Source: Pomphorhynchus laevis
Taxonomy: Eukaryota > Acanthocephala > Palaeacanthocephala > Echinorhynchida > Pomphorhynchidae
Length of the DNA: 64,000 bases
Direction of reading: 5' to 3'
NCBI GenBank assembly: GCA_012934845.2
Contig: WNNJ02000833.1
Coordinates: 91,290-155,289 of the forward strand
Shown in pieces: positions 11,416 through 21,933 of the stretch (within the stretch, counting starts at the first letter, position 1; every line of letters starts with the position of its first letter). The notes beneath the pieces were generated by a model. That model did not search any database and was not told where the DNA came from. It saw nothing but the letters and a program-made list of their open reading frames with translations. The translations under genes were made by a program, and so were the position numbers.

Positions 11416-11894
11416 ACTCATCAGATTGATAAATAATAAATTTATCAGGTTGATAAGTATTAACTTCTCATAATTGCACAAATTATTGCGACGAATATCT
11501 TATATTTAAGACACTCGTCCGATTCTGTATATTATTTTACAAATCGTACTTATGATAATACTAGAATAAAGCTTGAGGCAAAGGATATTCAATGCTCTTT
11601 AGATCAAGTGAATTTTTGCGCGCTTACGAATTAAACTTGAAAATGTATCTTATATTTCGAATTTCTTAATCGCATTGAGACTTGCTGAATAATTCAGAAT
11701 TTACGTTCAGTAATGAACTGCGAAATTACTTTGTAGATAATATTCATCTGTATTTAACCTAAATGACTTATATTCTTAAATTAATTTTATAATATCAGTT
11801 TTAATAATGTTAATACTAATTTATTAATATTTAATTTAATAAATAATTCAGAGCAGATAACTTAGTTATTTTATACTATAAATTAAAAATAAAG
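11416..11894. other. AT-rich spacer, nothing assigned
   Basis: No gene or repeat family recognised. Confidence 0.4.
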
Positions 11895-12310
11895 ATAAAT
11901 AATAAATAATTATATAAGATTTTATATAATTTATATTTATTTAAAGTTAAAAATTTAAATTAAAAATAAAAGTCAATTGTTATGAATTGACTAATAAATA
12001 ACAGACAAGCACTTAGGAGCACAAATAATATTTGAGCACAAGCACAATTAATGCTAAATAAAGTTCAAATAATTAAATTGTAAAAAATTATAAATAATCA
12101 ATAATTATCATATATGATTTTATATAATTTGTACCAAATTAAAATTATAAATTTAAATTTTAAATATAAATTGATTTTTATGAATTGAATAATAAATAAC
12201 ATACTATGTATTTGAGAATAAGTAATAAATGTCATCAGGAGGAACTGCTATGCTATCAGGTTTCGATCCATATTCCTCAACCCAACATAGCAGCGGCCCA
12301 ACATTAAATT
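11895..12310 (+). repeat. Copy of the PLE terminal-repeat sequence, with paired-stem motif
   Basis: Similar to 21640-21835: both share ATAAGATTTTATATAATTTA-like sequence, TATGAATTGACTAATAAATA and CATCAGGAGGAACTGCTATG. The outer terminal bases seen at 21536 are missing here, so it is a partial copy. It contains the two interleaved stems described at 12239-12293. It lies about 300 bases upstream of the UBE2D-like gene. Confidence 0.6.
12239..12293. other. Two interleaved stems (pseudoknot-like motif), copy 1
   Basis: GAGGAA (12239-12244) pairs with TTCCTC (12273-12278); CTGCTATG (12245-12252) pairs with CATAGCAG (12286-12293). The stems interlock. In the second copy at 21772-21827 both stems are kept while the sequence between them has changed. 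Function unknown. Confidence 0.5.
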
Positions 12311-12606
12311 AATTTAATTATAAATTAAATAATATTAAATTTGTTAACAGATGAACATTTTTACTAGTCACTTTTTGAATTTGTAAACAACTGCTTTGTT
12401 CAAGATTATGTATTTAATATTTTGTAGTCCACGAGTACTACTTTGTTAAGCAGGTCGGTATAATTTTTCAATTACCGCTGTAGATTTCTGTTTTTCGATT
12501 TGTCCTTAATCTCGCGCATTTGGTTTGGATACGGACAATTTATGTGTATATACTGCAATTTTTAAAAACAACGTATAATTTTCAGATTGTTATATCTTCA
12601 TACTGA

Positions 12607-13050
<444 letters not shown>

Positions 13051-15941
13051 TCGTTTTTCTCTAAATAATAAAAGAAAAGGGCAAATTCACGAAATGGTAA
13101 ATAGAGATATATCTGTCCTTTAGAATAAAAAACACATAATTCTCTCTTGTCAATGCTGTTTCCTCGCTAGCCACAGTGTTTTGTGCTAAGGTTTATTTAA
13201 AGAATTTACTTTTCTTAATTTAAAAAATTAATTATTGTAGATGTGTATAGATTTTATTTTAAATTTAAAAAATTAGTTTTTATGTTAAGCATTGGTGAAA
13301 TAATTAAAATAAATACATGTAGATGAAATGCAAAAATAATATATTAAAATAATTATTTTAATAAAATAATTTTATTTTTAAAACCGATATGGTGAACAGC
13401 TACTACCATAAATGGATATTTTATAAATCTATTAATGATTTATTCAGCTGTTGGTTTTAAATCATAATGGCAAAAGCCATCGAAAAACGTTCTGTAGGAA
13501 ATTTATCGAATGTCTAAGTAGGTTACATCTGGAAGAATCGTAGATGCGCATTGAATTATATATTATTTATTGTATGAGAAAGGGTAGATAGCACGAATAT
13601 TTAATTCGGGCAAGGAATTTTTTAATAGATCTGATGAGTGGCAAGGTTAACCACATTATATGATATATTTCAATATTTTAAAGCCGAAAACGAGTGTTTA
13701 CGAAATAGGACATGATATTGGTAAAAACAACGTATGACTTAAACTACTACTTTAAAGCGTTATAAAGAAGTTGTGCATAAACATAACTGCCATATTTGCT
13801 AGGAAATATAAATATAGGGCAATCCCCTCCGTTTCTTACATAATCATTACCTTAATCGCTCAAGTTGATTAATTATGTGTTAAGTATATTATTGATTGAT
13901 CACTGTTATCTACTGTGCTCGCAACAATAATCCAACTGTTGTTGCTAAGTTCATGTTTAATTCCGAATGTGGTGTCATGTTCGATCCGAATGTATTTAGG
14001 TAATTTAATGTAAATTGTGAGGTAACAATAAGTTTTTTAAATCAGTACTCTATTTACAAAGTGAGTATTTATAATTTATAAAGAAACGTGTGTTATGTTG
14101 TGGAGATTAAATGTAATTTCATGTTACTTGAAACATATCCATTCCCATATTAAAAATATCAACGCTATTAAACATGTACATTAGGTATTTGAGCAAATGT
14201 ACGAACTTTAGTGAAATTCGGTAGTAATTGAATCTCTTATAAAGATTATCAAATTGTATATTTGTTTTTCATTTGTAACCAATTAAATATATCATTGCTA
14301 ACTTAGCGTTCGATAACAATTTAATTAATTTAAAAAATTGCAATTGTATCTGCAGAAATATTTTTTAATGCTTTATATTTAAAAATAGTGTTTTATAAAA
14401 GAAAAAAATACACATTTTTGAATGCTTATATATAAATATATAAAATGAAACACAATTATATTGTAATTTTATTAACATAATAAAATTATTAATTAATAAA
14501 TTATAAAATTATTAATAATTATTAATAATTATTAATTGTTTATATTAATAAATAATTATTAATTTAATTAATAATTTTTAATTATTAATAAAAATTAATA
14601 ATTTTATTACATAATTACATATAAAACGTACAAAGTTAATTTTGGTCGGCTAAAAAATTTTATTTTTAGCCGACCAAATATATCAACATTAACTTAGCGT
14701 TCGATAATTTAATTTATAAATTTAATTGGTTTATTTTTAATATTAGGCTTAATATTAAGCTTAATACAATAAAGTAAACATTTTATATTAAAATTCTTAA
14801 AATTCTTAAACAATCTCAAAATAGCACAATCAGAACTGTTGAAGAGGATCACGTTATATTATAATATTATATTGTAAATTATAGACCTAATTTACATTGC
14901 AAAAAGGATATGAATTTGTTTGATTACGATTCTTCTCTAGCTTTATAAATCTAAATTTGAAGCTGAGTAAGTTAACGAAGGATAAAAATAGACTTTTACA
15001 TTTGCGTGTCATTGCTAGTGAGAGAACAATATATTCTCAAGAATTTTTTTATTCTGCTAATATTGGCAGTGACCAACAAGTAACAAAAATGTCAACTTAC
15101 TTCGTTCGTTTACTGAGCCAGTTCCAGAAGATATAAAAATTCAATGTATTGCAAATTCCGTAAAACCAGATTCACAGTGATATGCTCATACAAATCACTT
15201 GAGACCCCATATATTACTTTGTCACACTTTGGGCCCACAGAGGGCTGTGTGACTTTGTGAAGTCCCAACACACATTATATATACATTTTATTTGAGCTAA
15301 TGGTACTGTACATATTTTTAGATCGAATTAAATAATATAGTAATATAATATAATTTGATATAATTATGTCAAAGCTAATAGTTTTTAAATATCGTTACAT
15401 AAAACCTTTTTATACAAAAGGTTTACGATTGTAAAATTTTAAATAAAGCTGATAAAATTATTTGAAATTATTAGTCTAAATGTATCTGATTTGATTTGTA
15501 ATTTATCCAGAGTTGTGGTTTAATAAAGAAACGGGGAGGTCATTCCACTTTTCGATCGGTATGATAAGTACATTTTTTAACATTTTTATTTGAAATAATG
15601 CATCTGATGCCTTCTGCGAAAAGTGCGATTATTTAGAAAACGGATCAGTTAAGTGTCTATACAATCATTATTTACATTTCTAGCTTCACGCCCAGAGTTA
15701 TTGTCCGTTAATTTATATGTTTATCATAAAAATATATGCCTTTAGAGATTTATTACAGAATAAAATCATTCTTAAATCAACCTTAATCTTTTATATATTG
15801 ATCTATATCTTCTATATCACACTACATCTTCTATATTAACATATGATCATAATTTTTGATAGTATTTTGGCTGTTTAATATACGTATTTAATCTGCGTAT
15901 TGAGCTTCTTTTAGTAGAACAATCGCTACATGATTTACTTC
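13051..15941. other. AT-rich intergenic region with one perfect hairpin
   Basis: Apart from the UBE2D 3' untranslated region and the perfect 16-bp inverted repeat at 14641-14678, I see no gene. At 13463-13495 is a short ATGGCAAAAGCCATCGAAAA hairpin that resembles the fold-back motif elsewhere. The sequence CTTAGCGTTCGATAA occurs twice, near 14304 and 14695. Confidence 0.5.
14641..14678. repeat. Perfect 16-bp inverted repeat
   Basis: TTTGGTCGGCTAAAAA (14641-14656) and its exact reverse complement (14663-14678), spacer six bases. No U-run terminator context or gene nearby; perhaps the collapsed ends of a small DNA transposon. Confidence 0.7.
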
Positions 15942-16780
15942 TGTAATTTTCTGAAGATGCTAATAGAGGTTAGCTAAATATCAATAAAATTTCACTTATT
16001 TCCTTAATCCAGCTCAAATAATTCTTTAGTAGAACAATTACTGCATGATTTACCCGCAAGTGCACATTCACATCCTTTACATATCGCATCGGAACCATTC
16101 TATCCTCAACAATTTTGTTTTGATGACGGTATTAGAGTCATTAGTAGAGTGGCTTTTGAGATTTTTTGTGCGTATAATTAATATGATTAGTATGATGATA
16201 TTTATCTCTGCGAACAGAGCGAACCGATCTGGAACTGATTGTATTTTAAATACAACTGATGCAATTGTCTAAAGAACGTGGCAGATGAAAGCTTGTATAA
16301 TTTTAATAAAGTATTTATCGTGTCCATAATTCATACTAATGTATAAGTTTCGACACGAAAGCAATCCTAAACGATATACAATTATAATTAATATAATATA
16401 TTACATATAATATTATACATAATAGCAATATAATTAATATATTAATATTGGATCCATTATAATGTATTTTTTATGAATTTTGGAGCAGGATCAACTAAAG
16501 CCAGAATTAATTGTGGTAAGGCTATATTACCGAAACAAGAATACATAATTAATTTTAACAATTTATAGCAGTGGTGTAGGTTACTGCTACATTGAAATTC
16601 GTAATAACGATTAGGTATCGCTATTTGAAAGTGTTATTTTACCCTTAAATTTCAATAACGGTTTATTCATTGACTGCGTATTTATCAACGGATAGTTCGA
16701 TGACTATCAATTCAAAACATCAATTCTCAAACGATCGTATATCAAAGTAAACGTAAAGATGATTATATTTCATAATTAAA
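15942..16780 (+). repeat. Segmental duplication, copy A (partner at 54410-55180)
   Basis: Nearly identical to 54410-55180 for long stretches. It begins with a half fold-back element, carries a 75-codon open frame (16045-16272) that differs from its partner by only three residues, and ends about 30 bases into the sequence of exon 1 of the spliced gene (TTCGATGACTATCAA), where identity stops. An inverted relative is at 31187-32593. Confidence 0.8.
16045..16272 (+). other. 75-codon reading frame shared by two duplicated segments
   Basis: It starts MIYPQVHIHILYISHRN and is hydrophobic in the middle (ESLVEWLLRFFVRIINM). The copy at 54515-54742 is the same except in three residues, but this reflects near-identity of the DNA and is not evidence of selection. 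No known protein is recognised. It may be only a repeat. Confidence 0.25.
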
Positions 16781-17089
16781 CATCTCATCGTTATATCATA
16801 TTTTTGTACAAAACATTTTGTTTCTGATTATGCAGCTGCGAGTAAAATATTAAATTAAATTTGAAAAAATGTGTTAGAAAAAGCAGCTAAGTCTAGAAAG
16901 AAGTTATAACGTTTCGAATTTATTTTTCAAATCTAGAATACGGACACCTACAAATCACCATAAGTCGGTAACAGAAACGAACACAAATCGTTATCAAAAA
17001 TAATGTTAAATTCACCCATTTATAACGATAATCCTTGTTTATTTTAGGGCATTTATCTAACGTTAATTTCCGATGTTCACTTAATTTGA
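16781..17089. other. Spacer, nothing assigned
   Basis: No feature recognised. Confidence 0.4.
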
Positions 17090-17490
17090 GTTGTTTGCTA
17101 TATAGTTGATATGCACAAATAACGACATATTTGAAACAGTTGATATTGTGTTGTACGCAATTTTACGAGACAGCGTGTTGCGTTACATTTCCTCTTTTGA
17201 CATAAGCTCATCTGTTATTTTTTAACCGCTCGCTTAAATAGCGACTATTTTCACCTACGTATTGTGCATGGCAATTTGAACAGCTACCAACGTAGACAAT
17301 TGGCGCAATTGGCTGATTTCTTAATGGGATACTTCAAACTAGTAGCATTGCTTTCAAACGTCTTTTATTGGATATTTTTATCTACTTTTGTATTTCTTAA
17401 GCAGGACAAAATCTTGCTTTGAATACCCTCTACATTAGTGCTTTTATTTTTGTCTCTACCTTCAAAAGGATAATGTTATTTAAAAGGAAA
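17090..17490 (-). mobile_element. Penelope-like element fragment with GIY-YIG endonuclease
   Basis: On the minus strand, from 17306 down to 17211, the frame reads APIVYVGSCSNCHAQYVGEN followed by SRYLSERLKNNR. This is the first half of the GIY-YIG nuclease of canonical PLEs (Y.G.C..C...YVG...R.L..RL). Upstream codons on the same strand (QCYYFEVSH region) fit the linker before it. No RT remains next to it. It is a broken scrap and not part of the 21.5-24.5 kb element, which lacks this domain. Confidence 0.65.
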
Positions 17491-18140
17491 CCACAACGGT
17501 ATACAGCCTTCTGATGATGCCGGGTGTATATTTATTATATCTAATTTTTAAAAATTTTCTAGTTATTACATGAAAGACGATTACAATCATATTTATTAAT
17601 TTATAAATATTTTTAAAATAGCTTTATTGATTTATTTGCAGTAAATCATTCAACAATCTGGGACGCAACACTCGCACTGTAGTACGTTGTTCATTCGAAT
17701 AAGTAATCACAATAAACGACACATTCGGATATTGCCAAAAACTGGGGAACTTCGATTATTGGAAAGTACAGTTCAGCCCATTGAGATAATAATCTAAATC
17801 GTATATTTTGTATGATTTATATACTTTATATAAATTCTTAAATTATTTTTCAGGGATAACGAATACAGAACAAAATTATGTAATAACAGTCAAATATTTA
17901 TAATATTAACGAATATTTCTTTACGTTTTTAACAGTAATGAAAAAAATATATAATAAAATGTATTTATAAACTTTATTTTTCCGATAAGAAAAAAATTAC
18001 ATTAAAATTAATTTTTTGATTTAATTTTTTCGAAATTGAGAATTTTCAGTGACATTTTTGTGTTGTAGATTAGTTATGATTGTTTATTTGATTTCTTAAA
18101 CATTTCACATACGAACAACTTAACAATTCAAAGTTTTTGT
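17491..18140. other. Spacer upstream of the small helical gene
   Basis: AT-rich; a promoter for the next gene is likely here but no defined motif can be supported. Confidence 0.35.
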
Positions 18141-18506
18141 ATGATGGAGTCACACACTGCCAGCGACGATACCAATACGACATGTGATGATGATTTTGTT
18201 ACTTCTCTAATGCGACCATTACAAACTGTCTATATTGATGTCAACGCGATACAGCATTCTTTAAATGATCAGTTATTAGACTTGAAAAACCTGATGAACA
18301 CCGTATTTCATGCTATGCAATCATTTTCCGAAATTAATACATGCTCTAATGATTTGAAGAGACTTGCTGCAATTCGATCTCGCTTGGATAAAATGAGCGT
18401 CCGATTAATGAGTTTGTCGCTAAAGACGTCTAGGCAATATGGAATTATGATAAAAAGGAAAGCATCACTCTTACCAACGGTCAACGCTGATTCAGCAAAT
18501 GACTAG
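18141..18506 (+). CDS. Small helical protein, possibly snapin/BLOC-1-subunit-like
   Basis: A 121-residue protein on a single exon, starting with two Met codons (MMESHTASDD). After an acidic, Ser/Thr-rich N-terminus of about 20 residues, the sequence is almost entirely helix-forming, with heptad-like hydrophobic spacing (IDVNAIQHSLNDQLLDLKNL, then LKRLAAIRSRLDKMSVRLMS). Length and layout recall snapin (about 136 residues), a BLOC-1/BORC subunit of lysosome-related organelle traffic, but residue identity is low and this is a guess. The base composition is richer in G+C than the flanks and codon use looks coding. Alternatives are another BLOC-1/BORC subunit or a lineage-specific coiled-coil protein. 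Confidence 0.6.
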   Translation: MMESHTASDDTNTTCDDDFVTSLMRPLQTVYIDVNAIQHSLNDQLLDLKNLMNTVFHAMQSFSEINTCSNDLKRLAAIRSRLDKMSVRLMSLSLKTSRQYGIMIKRKASLLPTVNADSAND

Positions 18507-19380
18507 AACATTTATACCTGCTTTAATATTATATTTGAATTTCAAAGAATCGACACCAAAACGTTAGCATATTAGACCTCCAATGTTTTAGTCATATAGA
18601 AAGGTGCAGAGAATACATGTGTCGTATTCTCATTGATTATAATTTGTATATTGATAAGTTGACAAATTTATAGTTGCCTATTTTCGCAACAAATCTAGAC
18701 TTTTCAAACAATTCATTTAATTAAAACAACAGTTTAAGTTGTAATTTGCGAAAAATCGACCAACACTGCGGTCCAGGAGCTAAATTTGGCTTCATTTGGT
18801 TTTAAATCGATGTTTGTTGCTACTAAACATTCCGTCGATTATCATATTTATCTGTTAAATGGATCACTCTATGCCGTCCTACTCATGAAGCAGTTAGCGT
18901 CAGACAGATGAAATGCTTAGGGCATGTTTTAGCTGCTTCTGTGATTTCAGACAACTGCAATTTCTAAGAATCGTAATAACTTCATAAAGCATGTTTTCCT
19001 CTTTAAGCATTTTTACATGCTCGTTGCATATTTCTTCGGTAATTATTAAAATAAGACGCAAGAGAATTGGGCTGAATATAGGCAGCTACCACTGAAAATG
19101 TATATAACATATTATTTTAATGTTTTATTTTTTCATCAGTGTTATATTCGACTCCGCTGATTCAAATAACATTAAAAAATCAGTGTCCATAATTGAAAAA
19201 TTCAAGAAAAAATGTTTTTATCTCAAAAAATAATTTTTATCATAATATTCTTTTTACCAATTTTGACTTGATACACATTTTATATGTTATGAACAATTGT
19301 ATATTGATGATGTATTTAGCGTTTCAGGTCGTAATATGCACTACACATTTTTATTCTTTTATTTTTATTTTTATTTTCTA
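18507..19380. other. Spacer, nothing assigned
   Basis: 3' flank of the small gene, then AT-rich DNA. The frame at 19193-19381 uses a non-ATG start and is low complexity; I do not consider it a gene. Confidence 0.4.
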
Positions 19381-20105
19381 AAAAAATTAAATATTTTGTA
19401 ATATGATTATCCTGGGTCAAAAGCCGGCAAAGCACGTATGTATCTTACTAATACCATCCATTATGTAAATTATGAGAACCGGAAAATTAGGTATTTAACT
19501 AAACATTACCCTTTTATAATTCATGGTGGCTCATTACAATTAAAAACATGTTTGTATTTTTGTAAAGCTTGGTCTAATTTATTAGAACCATGTACATTAC
19601 TTTCATCCACGGATTTCGATTCCCCGGAATATTTTTAAAGCAAAAGTTTTATAAAATAAAATGTTTTAATGGACGCCATTGAGACTGTATTTGGTGTGTA
19701 TGATATCCTAGAAATTGGAAATAAGAAGTGTTCTCAATACATCTTATTCCTAATAAAAAAATAAGGAAATCGTAATTCCATGGTCGAATGGGAGAATGGG
19801 GAAAGACAATGCGACGATTGGGGAATGGGGAAAGAGGGAAGGGGTATTGTGGAAATGGAAGGGTACAGGCAGAAGGAGAAGTGAAGAGAATGCGGGAAAT
19901 GGTGGAAGTGGATACGATATCGTATTTATATACGATATTAATCGTATATAAATACGATCAATAGTCTATTTAAATTAAAAATTAAATATCTCGTAATATG
20001 ATTATCCTCGGTCAATAGCCGAATAAGCACGTACGTATCTTACTAATACCTTCCGTTATGTAAAGTCTGAGAACTGGAAAAGGCGGTATTTAGCTAAATA
20101 TTTTC
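19381..20105 (+). repeat. Direct repeat pair of unknown family
   Basis: The segment AATATGATTATCCTGGGTCA...GTATTTAACTAAA (about 19381-19505) recurs at about 19972-20100 with some 15% change. Between them are a purine-rich stretch (19780-19905, repeated GGGGAAAG-type units) and an ATACGAT palindromic run (19915-19965). Confidence 0.6.
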
Positions 20106-20146
20106 CTTGCCGCTCAATGATACACCCGGACTAATCAGAAAGGTGT

Positions 20147-20253
20147 GTATTGGAGTAGTTTCCTTTTGAACCCTATTTGCACTTTCAGAATAGAACTTAG
20201 GTTTTTACGATCAATCAGTCTACGCCTTACCGACTAGGCTAACCATCCAATAC
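20147..20253 (-). repeat. tRNA-derived SINE-like head, copy 1
   Basis: On the minus strand it reads GGATGGTTAGCCTAGTCGGT, an RNA-polymerase-III A-box with a D-stem GCCT/AGGC, then after about 55 bases AGGGTTCAAAAGG, a B-box-like element. Perfect 7-bp complementarity GTATTGG/CCAATAC closes the ends. It is too long and too irregular for a tRNA gene. A second, more decayed copy is at about 21015-21115. Confidence 0.6.
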
Positions 20254-20278
20254 ATCTAGAAATTCTACAGTAATAAAA

Positions 20279-20700
20279 ACCTTCAATGTAATGAATTTCT
20301 GAAACCGTATTTTCCGAGATGCATCTAAAGCATTCTTCGAATTTATCGCTGATGTGATCAGGATATCATGAATCGGTGCTAGTGATACTTGAATTGATTT
20401 TTTTATTTATATTGTCAATTTTGCTAAATCACACAAGGTGATGTCGTAGCAAACCTCAGCTACGGTATCATTCCTTTATTACTTTCATATATTGAAATTC
20501 TTCAATATAAGAAACCTTCAATGTAATGAATTTCTGCTTCGCGAGATGCATTCAAAGCATTCCATCTTTATATTTTACACTGATGTGATCACGAGATCAT
20601 TGAATCGGTGCTAGTTATCCTTTGGTGAATTCTGTCATTTATTTGTCAATTTTGCTAGGTCACATAAGATGATTTCGCAGCAGAGACCAGCTATCTATGG
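20279..20700 (+). repeat. Tandem duplication, unit about 235 bases
   Basis: The unit starts ACCTTCAATGTAATGAATTT and includes ACTGATGTGATCA and TGAATCGGTGCTAGT; the second copy begins at 20515. It directly abuts the SINE-like head, so it may be the dimeric body of that SINE. Confidence 0.7.
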
Positions 20701-21014
20701 ATTTGAAGTAATGAAAGAATTATAGTGTTATAAATAATACATAAATTAATAAATGATTTTATGGTAATCGTCTCACACAAACGGTTTAGAAAATATATTA
20801 TTTAAGATAATTGAAATTGTGTATGATTTTTAAGCGTTGTATATACAAATACAATAAATTCAGCTAAAACGATTAAATAATAAATATATAAATATGCATA
20901 TTATATTTATATTAAATATATAAATAGTTTCATACATATGTTATATTCTGAAACTATTTACAAATACTATAAAATACAAAAAACTAACATTTAAGAAAAC
21001 AAAATTTACCAAAA

Positions 21015-21115
21015 ATAGGCTGTGTACCGCAGTTGTTTCCTTTTAAACACTCTTTGCACTTTAAGATTAGAGGTATATTCTTTCGATCACTGAGTCAACG
21101 CCTTATAAATTTAAC
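21015..21115 (-). repeat. tRNA-derived SINE-like head, copy 2
   Basis: Shares TTTGCACTTT(C/A)AGA, AGTTGTTTCCTTTT and GATCACTGAGTCAACGCCTTA with 20147-20253, but the A-box end is worn away. Confidence 0.45.
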
Positions 21116-21351
21116 AATTTGTCAATTCACCAATTGACACATAATAAGTCAAAACGTATGTATTATTAAGAAAAATTTGGGATTGTCTTCCACTAGTAAA
21201 TATAAAAAAGTGATATCTTGTCATTCAATAATAAGTGCTTGCATTCAGTAAGTTTACAAGAAAACGCTTTTCAAAGAGTATATTCTTCCAGATCAAGTAT
21301 ATTGCAATTAGGTGTGACGCTTTTGAAAACGCTTTTCGAATGGGGTTACAG

Positions 21352-21499
21352 GCAAATGGCCACATTGTCTACATGATCGACTTTGGATTAGCAAAGAAAT
21401 TTAAAGATCGAATTACCGGAGATCACATACCGTACAAGGAGAATCGCAGCTTAACTGGAACCGCACGCTATGCTGGTATCAATACTCATCTTGGTATTG
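21352..21499 (+). CDS. Single exon of a casein kinase 1 family protein kinase
   Basis: The open frame gives [20 protein letters not shown] followed by [20 protein letters not shown] and THLGI. This is kinase subdomains VII-VIII of CK1: the metal-binding DFG and the CK1-specific stretch that is normally ARYASIN, here ARYAGIN. The exon ends at THLGI + G with a GTAAGG donor, exactly where CK1 continues with Glu. It may start after TTACAG at 21350-21351; the codons before it ([10 protein letters not shown]) only distantly recall HRDIKPENFLMG and lack the catalytic-loop Lys and Asn, so upstream sequence may be intron. I find no other CK1 exon in the window, and a PLE begins 36 bases after the donor. 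Either an orphan pseudogene exon or one exon of a widely spread gene. Confidence 0.7.
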
Positions 21500-21535
21500 G
21501 TAAGGTGATACTTTTGTAATCGTAAACTTTAGAAA

Positions 21536-21702
21536 TCAAATCAGCTAACTGAGTCTACGTATTTAATAAACAAAATAAATAAAATAAACAAAGCATAATA
21601 ATGTTAAATCAAAATTTAATAATTAAATAATAAAATAAATAATTGTTATAAGATTTTTTATAATTTAAATCAAGTTAAAATAAAAAATTGAAATTTAAAA
21701 TA
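21536..21702 (+). repeat. Left inverted terminal repeat of the PLE
   Basis: Reverse complement of about 24372-24538. Starts TCAAATCAGCTAACTGAGTC, then an AT-rich run. Confidence 0.8.
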
Positions 21703-21771
21703 AAAGTCATTTTTATGAATTGACTAATAAATAACAGACGTTGTATCAGAATAAGGATTAGAGGTCATCAG

Positions 21772-21827
21772 GAGGAACTGCTATGCTATCAGGTTTAGTC
21801 CCCTAACTCCTCTACACAACATAGCAG
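21772..21827. other. Two interleaved stems (pseudoknot-like motif), copy 2
   Basis: GAGGA with TCCTC (21772-21776, 21808-21812) and CTGCTATG with CATAGCAG (21778-21785, 21820-21827). Lies in the 3' part of the PLE relative to its coding strand. On the minus strand CTGATGA follows directly after the first stem, as in hammerheads, but no GAAA partner is found. Confidence 0.5.
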
Positions 21828-21933
21828 CGAGGCCAAATACATGCTAATGATGTATTTCCTCTGATTAAATTTGATTGTATAGTATCTTACTATAATACAA
21901 AGTATATTATTTATTATCCATCCATAAAAATTT

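Noticed and set aside
12239-12293. Full HDV-like ribozyme
   Set aside because: Only the two outer crossing stems are visible; P3, P4 and the catalytic C cannot be placed.
13626-13660. CTGATGAGTGG...CCAC, hammerhead box with paired stem
   Set aside because: The GAAA box is absent (ATTA in its place) and no helix I or III partner is found.
19193-19638. Two short plus-strand frames
   Set aside because: Low complexity, non-ATG or repeat-derived; the second lies in the direct repeat at 19381-20105.
20147-20253. Functional tRNA gene
   Set aside because: 107 bases, no consistent anticodon arm, and the acceptor-like pairing lies outside the D-arm spacing of a true tRNA.
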